A stretch of 64,000 nucleotides of DNA from JAXGZG01 sp050952065 (GTDB taxonomy: Bacteria; Bacillota; Sulfobacillia; Fermentithermobacillales; Fermentithermobacillaceae), in contig JBMNKF010000002.1 in NCBI GenBank assembly GCA_050952065.1, positions 310,001-374,000 of the forward strand, given 5' to 3'. A program made the position numbers and the translations under genes. Shown here piece by piece: positions 17,358 through 24,663 of this stretch (the stretch's first letter is position 1; each line of letters begins with the position of its first letter). The notes beneath the pieces are model-generated. The model searched no databases, was not told where the DNA came from, and worked only from the letters and a program-made list of their open reading frames with translations.

Positions 17358-18818
17358 CTACCGAGTGGGCGTGTAGTTTGGCGCTTCCTTAGTGATGTAT
17401 ACATCGTGTGGATGGCTTTCCCTGAGCCCCGAACTGGTGATACGCATCAGTCTGGCTTTTTCGTGGAACTGCTTCACGTTTCGGCAGCCGCAGTATCCCA
17501 TGCCCGCTCTGAGGCCCCCCATGAGCTGGTATATAGTTTCGGCCACAGGGCCTTTATATGGTACTCTTCCTTCTATACCTTCGGGAACCAGTTTTGCTTT
17601 GGGTTCCTGGAAGTACCGGTCCGATGCGGTCCCATCTTTCATTGCTCCCATTGATCCCATGCCCCGGTAGACTTTGAAGCTCCTGCCTTGCCAGATTTCC
17701 ATGTCGCCCGGACTCTCGTCGGTTCCTGCCAGGAGTCCTCCAAGCATGACAGCATCGGCGCCTGCAGCCAGCGCTTTGGCGACATCCCCCGAGTACTTGA
17801 TGCCACCATCGGCAATAACAGGGATCCCGTACTCTTTTGCGGCCACAGAAGCGTTGAAAATGGCGGTTATCTGGGGAACACCTGCTCCCGTTACGACCCT
17901 TGTGGTGCAAATAGAGCCAGGGCCAACGCCAACTTTCACGCAGTCGGCACCGCGTCTGATGAGTTCTCTGGCGCCTTCTTCCGTTGCCACGTTGCCTGCT
18001 ATGAGGAATTTCTCAGGGTATCTTTCTTTGATGGCCGCAACACTGTCGAGCACGCCCTTGGAGTGACCGTGAGCGCTATCCACTACCAAGACGTCGACGC
18101 CCGCCTCCACCAGTGCCTTGACTCTATCCATATGGCCTGCGCCAACACATGCTCCGGCAAGAAGCCGTCCGCGATCATCTTTAGCGGCGTTTGGGTGCAT
18201 GCGGGTCTTCTCAATGTCCTTGATGGTGATGAGGCCTTTTAGGCGGAAGTCAGCATCTACCAGAGGCAACTTCTCGATTTTGTACTTTGACATGATTCTC
18301 TTGGCATCTTGCAGAGATGTGCCTTCAGGCGCTGTGATAAGGCCTTCTTTGGTCATGACTTCTGATATGGGCTTTGTATGGTCCTCTTCAAAGCGGATGT
18401 CGCGGTTGGTTATGATGCCTATCAGACGGTCACCGACCACTACGGGCACTCCGGATATGTGATACCTGGCCATGACTTCGAGGGCATCGTTTACCGACTT
18501 ATCCGGCGACAGGAACACCGGGTCAACTATGATGCCGTGCTCAGAGCGCTTAACTTTGTCAACTTCTTGCGTCTGCCTCTCCATTGACATATTGCGGTGG
18601 ATGATGCCAAGTCCGCCCTCTCTAGCGATGGCGATGGCCATCCTTGCCTCTGTAACGGTGTCCATGGCGGCGCTCAGCAGGGGGATTCCCAATCTGATAC
18701 CGGGCCCAAGACGAGTTGAGAGATCGACTTCTCTGGGTAGAACCTCGGAATAGTCTGGAACCAGCAGAACGTCATCAAAGGAAAGCCCTTCTTCTAGGAA
18801 TTTCTCTTCCCTTTCCAT
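17358..18818 (-). CDS. guaB: IMP dehydrogenase
   Basis: A 486-residue enzyme converting IMP to XMP, the first committed step to GMP. The catalytic-cysteine loop GSICTTRVVTGAG, VADGGIKYSGD, and the flap region GMGSMGAMK are all present. Two CBS domains occupy ~95-205 (GVPVVVGDRLIGIITNRD and LPLVDADFRLKGLITIKD). An excellent AGGGGGG site precedes the ATG. A TTGCCA/TTAAAC pair ~40-60 bp upstream on the minus strand could be its promoter. It is transcribed away from the purine locus 17 kb downstream. Confidence 0.97.
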   Translation of the reverse strand: MEREEKFLEEGLSFDDVLLVPDYSEVLPREVDLSTRLGPGIRLGIPLLSAAMDTVTEARMAIAIAREGGLGIIHRNMSMERQTQEVDKVKRSEHGIIVDPVFLSPDKSVNDALEVMARYHISGVPVVVGDRLIGIITNRDIRFEEDHTKPISEVMTKEGLITAPEGTSLQDAKRIMSKYKIEKLPLVDADFRLKGLITIKDIEKTRMHPNAAKDDRGRLLAGACVGAGHMDRVKALVEAGVDVLVVDSAHGHSKGVLDSVAAIKERYPEKFLIAGNVATEEGARELIRRGADCVKVGVGPGSICTTRVVTGAGVPQITAIFNASVAAKEYGIPVIADGGIKYSGDVAKALAAGADAVMLGGLLAGTDESPGDMEIWQGRSFKVYRGMGSMGAMKDGTASDRYFQEPKAKLVPEGIEGRVPYKGPVAETIYQLMGGLRAGMGYCGCRNVKQFHEKARLMRITSSGLRESHPHDVYITKEAPNYTPTR

Positions 18819-19072
18819 AGTTGCGCCCCCCTGGAGGTTTTCTAGAGTTTAACACCTTGGCAATTGAGTGGCAACTGTTTAATTGTGATTTATTAGTCCG
18901 CCTACGGTCTGCTCTCAGCGGCCCGTCAATGGGCCAAAACCTCTATGTCGCTTCATCCCCCGCTCGGGGTAGATAGTGGACGAGGCAATCTCTTACGCAG
19001 TAGAATGACCGAGATGAGTGGCGATTCACCAAGTGACGAGCGTCTTTGCCTCGAGTGCGCAGGAGGGATTCC

Positions 19073-20491
19073 GTGAGGGCCGTTGTAACCGACGCTAGAC
19101 TGCGCGTGGCTGTCAGCATCATCAGATCTCTGGGTGAAGCCGGGGTTTCAGTCGTTGCTGCCGAAGCGTCAGGCACCCGGAATGTCTTAGGCTACTACTC
19201 TAAGTTCACCTCTTACCGGTTGAGGTTGAGTCATTCGGCCAGGACGGCTCCCTCCGCCGCTGACCTGAAAGCGCTTCTAGAGGCCGCAGGTGAAGACGGT
19301 GTCGTTGTGCCGACCTTCACTTCTATGGTGGAACTCCTGTCCAGGCACGCGGAAGAAGCTTCTACCGACGGGACTCGCGCCGAAAGGGCCCACCCCGGAA
19401 GAACCGGCACTGGAGGAACCTTGGCCGAAAGAACGTACATCGAACGCACTCTTGCCAAAGCATCACACGTCCAGAGAACCCGCTTCAAAGAAACCCGGAA
19501 CCAGAATCTTCTCCAGGCCCGTGAAGGAGACGATATCCCAAGTCTACCCGGGGCGAGCGGTCCTCGTTTCTTGGTTCCTCCGCTGTCATCGTTTCGGATA
19601 AGTCACGACAAGGCCCAATGCTTCCGTTTGGCCAAGAGTCTGGGCGTGCCTGTTCCCGAGACACGTTTTCCTAGGGATGAAGAAGCAAGCCTTGACTATG
19701 CCGCGGATGACGGAAAGGACACAAAGTGGGCAGAACGCCTACCATATCCTGTTATTATCAAGTACAGGTCCGGTGAGGATCTGGGGCTTCCTGCGGCCCA
19801 GCGATACTGTATCGCAAGGTCGCCCGTAGAAGCGCTGCAAAAGTATGGCGAGATGGACGCCATCCAAGAAAGCCCCCTAGTTCAGGAATACGTGGAGGGC
19901 GAGGACTGGGGAGCGGCGCTCCTCTACGACTGGCAGTCGCGACTAGTGGCTGCATTCACGTACAAGAGCATCCGCGAACGTCCGAAAGGAGCCGGGCCAA
20001 CGGTTTACGCTGTGTCGGAATCCTGCCCCGAACTGGTGGAATATAGCCACCGCGTGCTCTCGGCCCTCAGATGGAGAGGTGTGGCTATGCTCGATTTCCG
20101 CAAGGGGCGAGACGGGAAGTTCCGGCTTCTTGAAATAAACCCGCGGTTTTGGGGGAGTATTGCGTTGTCGATTCTGGCGGGAGTGGACTTCCCTATGTTG
20201 TATTACAGATGCTGTCTGGGTGAGGACATTGCCTCTCGCTCTCATGGTACTTGGCCGCTCTTCCAGGAAGACGGCGTCAAGGTCCGCTTCTTCCCTCAGG
20301 ACTTTTTGTCCCTTGCCCAGTACGCGAAGCACGCCGGAAACACCGCCTTACGCAGTATGGGGTATGTGGCACGGGAAGGGTTTAAACTGCTAAACCCGGG
20401 GCTGAAGGATGGGCTGTTGAGCCTTTCGGATCCACTGCCCGGTTTGGCGTACTTGGTAGGAGGTGCGTTTTCTAGACATGGCCGGACCTAG
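19073..20491 (+). CDS. ATP-grasp domain protein (COG3919-like carboxylate-amine ligase)
   Basis: A ~472-residue ATP-grasp protein. The pre-ATP-grasp domain occupies ~1-95 (AVVTDARLRVAVSIIRSLGEAG). The ATP-grasp core runs ~165-420, with RLAKSLGVPVPET, YPVIIKYRS, PLVQEYVEGEDWG and the metal-binding LLEINPRFWGS. An inserted pentapeptide repeat separates the two domains (listed separately). The start is GTG 19073, six bases after AGGAGGG. Relatives are often encoded beside polysaccharide deacetylases, as here; the downstream gene starts inside its 3' end. They may ligate an amino acid to a cell-wall or lipid precursor, but the reaction is unknown. Confidence 0.85.
   Translation: MRAVVTDARLRVAVSIIRSLGEAGVSVVAAEASGTRNVLGYYSKFTSYRLRLSHSARTAPSAADLKALLEAAGEDGVVVPTFTSMVELLSRHAEEASTDGTRAERAHPGRTGTGGTLAERTYIERTLAKASHVQRTRFKETRNQNLLQAREGDDIPSLPGASGPRFLVPPLSSFRISHDKAQCFRLAKSLGVPVPETRFPRDEEASLDYAADDGKDTKWAERLPYPVIIKYRSGEDLGLPAAQRYCIARSPVEALQKYGEMDAIQESPLVQEYVEGEDWGAALLYDWQSRLVAAFTYKSIRERPKGAGPTVYAVSESCPELVEYSHRVLSALRWRGVAMLDFRKGRDGKFRLLEINPRFWGSIALSILAGVDFPMLYYRCCLGEDIASRSHGTWPLFQEDGVKVRFFPQDFLSLAQYAKHAGNTALRSMGYVAREGFKLLNPGLKDGLLSLSDPLPGLAYLVGGAFSRHGRT
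19367..19501 (+). repeat. 15-bp coding minisatellite (nine pentapeptide units) inside the ATP-grasp gene
   Basis: Nine consecutive 15-base units encode the pentads DGTRA, ERAHP, GRTGT, GGTLA, ERTYI, ERTLA, KASHV, QRTRF and KETRN (consensus E/G-R-T-x-x). The tract keeps frame and sits at residues 99-143, between the two structured domains. Confidence 0.8.
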
Positions 20492-21872
20492 AGAGATTTA
20501 TCGAAGAATCAAGAACATGCGCCTATCTCACCGCATACATGCTGTGCGAAGGATCAACAGGGTAGCCCCGGTACCAGGGCGCAGAGTGGTAGCCATAACC
20601 TTTGACGACGGCCCGTGCGCCGCTCCCGCACGGCCCGGCTCGGAGCCCCTCACTTTGGGCATCCTCGAGGCCCTCCGGAAGTACAGGGCCAAGGGCACTT
20701 TTGACATTATAGGAACTACACAGTTCAAATACCCTGACAGAAAAGGCCCTACCGGCGGGCCGTACTGGAACGGGGTGAAATATGACCACTATCCCGAGTT
20801 CGGTGCTGATCGGTTGGCAGGCGCAGTGAACCAGCCCGACCTGGTTAAGAGGATAGTTGGGGAAGGCCACGAGCTGTCCAATCACGGGTTCACTCATGCC
20901 CCCTTTGGGCCATGCAGCTATCCGTATGCGTCTAGGCGATATCTGCCGGGGTTTGATGCCGTCCTTTGCGACTTGGTGGCTTTGGATGTATTGGTGAAGG
21001 ATCTTACCGGTATCAAGATGCGCCTGGGTAGGCCGGCTCATTACATAGACAAGACGGTGGACGGCAGGGATGCGTTCGATGCTTACCGCGCTCTAGACTA
21101 TCTCTATTTGGGAGCCTCGTTCGACGGAGGTGGATGGATGGCATCCAGCGGCGACTTCCATCAGGATGTGGAGGATATGGTGCGTCCCCTCGAGTCCACT
21201 CTGGCTTCAGATCCGGACAGTCTGAATGGCGCGATTATCTTCCACAAGGACGGGTACAATATGTCAGCCCAATGCCCTGCGCTGGAGGGATTGCGGCGGC
21301 AACTGGAGGTCTTGCGACGGTACGACTATGAGGTTGTGACTGTGTCGGAACTCTGCCAGATGTCGCGATTCACCGACATTGGGCCGGATGATCCGCTATA
21401 TGCCCCGCTTGAAGCTATGCTTAAGGAGGGCTACTTAGTAACTTACGCCGACAATTGCGTGAGGCCCGAAAGAAGAATAACTGTGCGCGAGTTGGGACTC
21501 ATGTGCGTCCCTATGGGGGTGCAGAGGTGGCAGGGGTGTTCGTCTGGATCGTTGGCGGCGGCGAGTGTTGTTGACCGTGGCGATGCTGCTGTTGGCAGCG
21601 ACTTGTGGCCGAGATGGGCTTCGCAGTCTATTCCTCAAATGCTGTCTCGAGTCTTTCTTGGTGGGCGTGTGACGGAGCGGTTTCAGGGCATTCGTCTGGA
21701 CGACCTGGCCGCAGCCTGCCGCCAGTTTGTTGATGCCGCGGTTAAGGGGGATGACGAACGGCGGCGAAGGCTTTTTCTGTTGGATTCTGTAGGGCAGCCC
21801 ACATTCGGTCATCAACCGGCCAATAGGGGAGACGCCATACGGTTTCTGTCGGCCGCGCTGGTTGGCGTCTAG
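20478..21872 (+). CDS. Polysaccharide deacetylase with C-terminal SLH-like segment, no signal peptide
   Basis: A ~464-residue protein. The NodB domain shows VAITFDDGP (~38-46), TFDIIGTTQ, and the metal-binding NHGFTH. Around residue 300 the sequence turns SLH-like (FTDIGPDDPLYAPLEAML ... ITVRELGLM), and a weaker second copy may end the protein (GDAIRFLSAAL). No N-terminal signal peptide is evident, which is unusual for an SLH or deacetylase protein. The ATG at 20478 lies 14 bp inside the upstream ATP-grasp gene; AGGAGGT is ~14 bases upstream, and GTG 20463 is an alternative. Coupled expression with the ATP-grasp gene is likely. Confidence 0.82.
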   Translation: MAGPREIYRRIKNMRLSHRIHAVRRINRVAPVPGRRVVAITFDDGPCAAPARPGSEPLTLGILEALRKYRAKGTFDIIGTTQFKYPDRKGPTGGPYWNGVKYDHYPEFGADRLAGAVNQPDLVKRIVGEGHELSNHGFTHAPFGPCSYPYASRRYLPGFDAVLCDLVALDVLVKDLTGIKMRLGRPAHYIDKTVDGRDAFDAYRALDYLYLGASFDGGGWMASSGDFHQDVEDMVRPLESTLASDPDSLNGAIIFHKDGYNMSAQCPALEGLRRQLEVLRRYDYEVVTVSELCQMSRFTDIGPDDPLYAPLEAMLKEGYLVTYADNCVRPERRITVRELGLMCVPMGVQRWQGCSSGSLAAASVVDRGDAAVGSDLWPRWASQSIPQMLSRVFLGGRVTERFQGIRLDDLAAACRQFVDAAVKGDDERRRRLFLLDSVGQPTFGHQPANRGDAIRFLSAALVGV

Positions 21873-21913
21873 CGGCGTGTAGTGGAAAACTGCATAGGAG
21901 GGTCTCGCCGCAT

Positions 21914-22221
21914 GATGCATGGTGCGTCGGTCTGATCCATCTGTTGCAAAACCTGCAGCCATCCGCCTCGTCCGACGCAAGAAATGTATCGGTCCGCTTC
22001 ACCCGGTGCAATATCTGCATCTATCTACCTAGTCCGACACAATAGATGTATGGGTCCGCTCCGTCCGGTGCAAAACCTGCATCAACCCGCTCCGTCCGAC
22101 GCAAGAAATGTATCGGTCGGCTCCATCCGACGCAGAAACTGCAGCAATCCACCTCGTCCGACGCAAGAAATGCATCCATCCATCTCGTACATCACAAAAA
22201 CTGCATCGCCCCGCTGGACAT
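21914..22221. repeat. 31-bp degenerate tandem repeat array 1 (about ten units)
   Basis: Contiguous 31-bp units begin at 21943, 21974, 22005, 22036, 22067, 22098, 22129, 22160 and 22191, with a decayed shorter unit from ~21914. Consensus: GACGCAARAAMTGYATC followed by a 14-bp part ending in TCC. The first 17 bp form a 6-5-6 dyad (GACGCA/TGCATC). 31 is not a multiple of three, so the array is unlikely to encode protein. It lies just downstream of the minus-strand orphan gene. Confidence 0.92.
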
Positions 22222-22258
22222 GCGGACGCCTTCTTGGCCTCCACGCCGAAACAACTAG

Positions 22259-23230
22259 CTAAAGAAACTTGTTTGGATCCATGAGGTACTTTATTGGGAC
22301 TTCGGCGCTTACGCCGTCCGCATATACGAGTATCAGCAAGACCTCGGAAGGAGTGGGATAATCATCCAGCCTGCCTTCGAAGACCTGAATCTCTCCTTCT
22401 GCTTGAGGCGTCGGGGCCTCGATGGTCCGTTGAGACATGAGTGTTACTTCCTTGACCACCAGCTCCCGGTCTCGTACCTTGAGCGAGGCTCCCTGAAGTC
22501 GGTAGTGATAGTGTTCCGGCTTTGGGTTCTCGTGGACCGTAATGTCAAAAGCGAACCCTTCCTCGGCAGCCCGAATGTCCACCGAGACGGGAGAGACAAG
22601 GGCGCTCGCTTCTTGTTTGATGTGGAGGGAAAATAACTCGGTGGTTCTCATCTCACGTTCATCGGTCATCGTTACGTAGTATTCGTACTGCCCCGTACGA
22701 TACATCGGTGAGGATTCGGACACAACTGATTCTCTCTTCTCTGGAGGCTCTGAATCATTATTGCTGGAATACGCTATCGATACCAGAGGTTCTGGCTGGA
22801 TGGTATGGTCAAACGTAATCCTAAACCCGCCTCCGCCTGTGCTTTCAGCGGGATAGGGGGTGAAATCAGAGCCTCCGTGCTCCCTGAGGTACAGGGTGAC
22901 TGAGGCACCCACCGGATACTCCCTTACCTGCCAACTGAGGGTTACAGGCTGGAATCCGTTTGAAGGCTCGCCGGGAGTGACGTCCACTTTGGATATCCAT
23001 CGCGCTTCCTCGCGGAGATTCTCGACTGTGTTGCCGACCCAGTCAAGTCCATGGTCTAGGGAGTCTCGCAGGTGCGATACCTCTTTGCGGGCTTCGCCAA
23101 TCGCGGTCGATAGGTCTCCTATCCGGGACAGAGCGTATATGTTGAGGCAGATGCTAAGGGCCAAGAGCCCTACCATCAGGAATCTGGACCGTTCCACTCG
23201 CCATCCCTCCATAGTGATTGCTGTCCACAC
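22259..23230 (-). CDS. Orphan membrane-anchored protein of unknown function
   Basis: A 323-residue (or 317 from the ATG at 23212) protein. A single N-terminal membrane helix (FLMVGLLALSICLNIYAL) is followed by a short coiled coil (~38-75), then ~240 residues rich in beta strands that would be outside the cell, including LSWQVREYPVGASVTLYL and YYVTMTDEREM, which look like Ig/fibronectin-type strands. No family is recognised. It is antisense to its neighbours, and 31-bp repeat arrays lie on both sides. The start is uncertain: GTG 23230 abuts a GGAAGAG, while ATG 23212 is further from it. Confidence 0.75.
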   Translation of the reverse strand: MWTAITMEGWRVERSRFLMVGLLALSICLNIYALSRIGDLSTAIGEARKEVSHLRDSLDHGLDWVGNTVENLREEARWISKVDVTPGEPSNGFQPVTLSWQVREYPVGASVTLYLREHGGSDFTPYPAESTGGGGFRITFDHTIQPEPLVSIAYSSNNDSEPPEKRESVVSESSPMYRTGQYEYYVTMTDEREMRTTELFSLHIKQEASALVSPVSVDIRAAEEGFAFDITVHENPKPEHYHYRLQGASLKVRDRELVVKEVTLMSQRTIEAPTPQAEGEIQVFEGRLDDYPTPSEVLLILVYADGVSAEVPIKYLMDPNKFL

Positions 23231-23293
23231 CTCTTCCGTGCTGAAAACCTACTGCTTTGTAGGTTAGGCAATGCCCGCTCTCGCAATTTCATC

Positions 23294-23319
23294 AATATAT
23301 CACCACAATATATCACCAC
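23294..23319. repeat. Perfect tandem 13-bp repeat
   Basis: AATATATCACCAC occurs twice without interruption (23294-23306 and 23307-23319), ~65 bp upstream of the minus-strand orphan gene. It could be a regulator-binding site or a local duplication. Confidence 0.8.
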
Positions 23320-23358
23320 ATGGGCAGTAGAATGCAAGTGGGGCAAGAAGAAAGCCCC

Positions 23359-23789
23359 GACGCAAGAAATGTATCGGTCCGCTCCACCCGGTGCAAGAAC
23401 TGCATCCATCTGCCTCGTCCGACGCAAAAACTGCATCGGTCCGCTTCACCCGGTGCAATACCTGCATCTATCTACCTAGTCCGCCACAAGAAATGTATGG
23501 GTCAACTCCGTCCGACGCAAGAACTGCATCCATCTGCCTCGTCCGACGCAAAAACTGCATCGGTCCGCTTCACCCGGTGCAATACCTGCATCTATCTACC
23601 TAGTCCGCCACAAGAAATGTATGGGTCCGCTCCGTCCGACGCAAAAACTGCATCAATCCGTCTCGCACATTACAAAAACTGCGTCGACCCGCAGCCCGAT
23701 GCGAAAAATGCGACGAGTCGAGAGCCCCGACGCAAGAACTGCATCAACCCACTCCCTCCGACGCAAAAACTGCATCCACCCAGACATCC
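23359..23789. repeat. 31-bp degenerate tandem repeat array 2 with a 124-bp higher-order period
   Basis: 31-bp units start at 23359, 23390, 23421, 23452, 23483, 23514, 23545, 23576, 23607 and 23638. More decayed sequence follows, then two further units from 23729 and 23760. Units 23421-23513 recur almost identically at 23545-23637, giving a 4x31 = 124-bp higher-order repeat. The dyad core is the same as in array 1. This array fills most of the gap between the orphan minus-strand gene and the ABC/GlmL locus. Confidence 0.93.
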
Positions 23790-23937
23790 ACCCGGTCGAA
23801 AAGCCCCCAAAAACCGGCTGCAGTCTCAAGAAAGCGTCCTTCCAGTCCACGACTAGCTGGAAAGGGATAACTGCCAGTGGCGGAGAATAGCCTGGAAAAC
23901 TATCGTCTATCATTTCGCCGCTTTGGGGGAATTTCTA

Positions 23938-24663
23938 TTGGACGAACCTATCCTTCGAACCGTAAACTTAACCAAGTCTTTTCATTTGGGTCAAACAATT
24001 TACGCAGTGCAAAACGTCAACATGGTCGTAGACAAAGGCGAGTTTGTGGCCATAATGGGCCCATCGGGCAGCGGCAAGAGCACCTTGCTTTCGCTTTTGG
24101 GCGGGTTGGATAGGCCGCAAAGTGGTGATGTGCTCCTTTCGGGCCAGCGCTATTCGACGCTGTCCGAAGGCGGTCTCGCCAGAATCCGAAGGTACCAGGT
24201 GGGGTTCGTGTTCCAGTTCTTCAACTTGATCGCACACCTAACTGCCCTCGAGAACGTGGTTCTACCCATGCGGTTCGGTAAAATGAGCCGACGCGCTATG
24301 CTGGCACGAGCCGACCACCTTCTGGAAACGGTTGGCCTCAGCCATAGGAAGAACCACAAGCCCCTGGAGTTGTCCGGAGGGGAGCAACAGCGGGTCGCCA
24401 TTGCAAGGGCTTTGGCCAACGAACCGGCCATCATATTGGCGGATGAGCCCACAGGCAACCTTGACTCCAAGACATCCCGGGAGATTGGCGAGGTATTCCA
24501 TAGGCTCAATGAAGAGAACGGTCAGACCTTTGTGGTCGTTACCCATGACGCCTCACTAAGAAAGTGGGCGCACCGGACCATTTGGATGCTGGATGGACAG
24601 ATCGAAAAGATTGAACAGGGCGGGCTCGTTAACCAAGATTTGGGCGACGCCCAGGGAGGCTAG
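23938..24663 (+). CDS. ABC transporter ATP-binding protein, LolD/MacB type (module 1)
   Basis: A 241-residue ATPase. Walker A GPSGSGKST is at 41-49; VGFVFQFFNLI is the Q-loop region typical of the LolD/FtsE/MacB group; signature LSGGEQQRVAIARAL and Walker B ILADEPTGNLDS are intact; VVVTHD carries the H-loop. The TTG at 23938 is chosen because GGGGGA lies eight bases upstream. It is the first gene of an eight-gene same-strand run and is immediately followed (ATG adjacent to the stop) by a GlmL-like gene. The likely partner is the FtsX-type permease at 27905. Confidence 0.93.
   Translation: MDEPILRTVNLTKSFHLGQTIYAVQNVNMVVDKGEFVAIMGPSGSGKSTLLSLLGGLDRPQSGDVLLSGQRYSTLSEGGLARIRRYQVGFVFQFFNLIAHLTALENVVLPMRFGKMSRRAMLARADHLLETVGLSHRKNHKPLELSGGEQQRVAIARALANEPAIILADEPTGNLDSKTSREIGEVFHRLNEENGQTFVVVTHDASLRKWAHRTIWMLDGQIEKIEQGGLVNQDLGDAQGG

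Noticed and set aside
21914..23789. The 31-bp arrays as CRISPR
   Set aside because: The whole 31-bp period is repeated, including the would-be spacer, and the units are degenerate; there are no unique spacers and no cas genes.
21984..23913. Short open frames inside the repeat arrays as Cys/Arg-rich proteins
   Set aside because: They arise from the repeat itself (period not divisible by three rotates the frame), lack ribosome sites and read equally on both strands.
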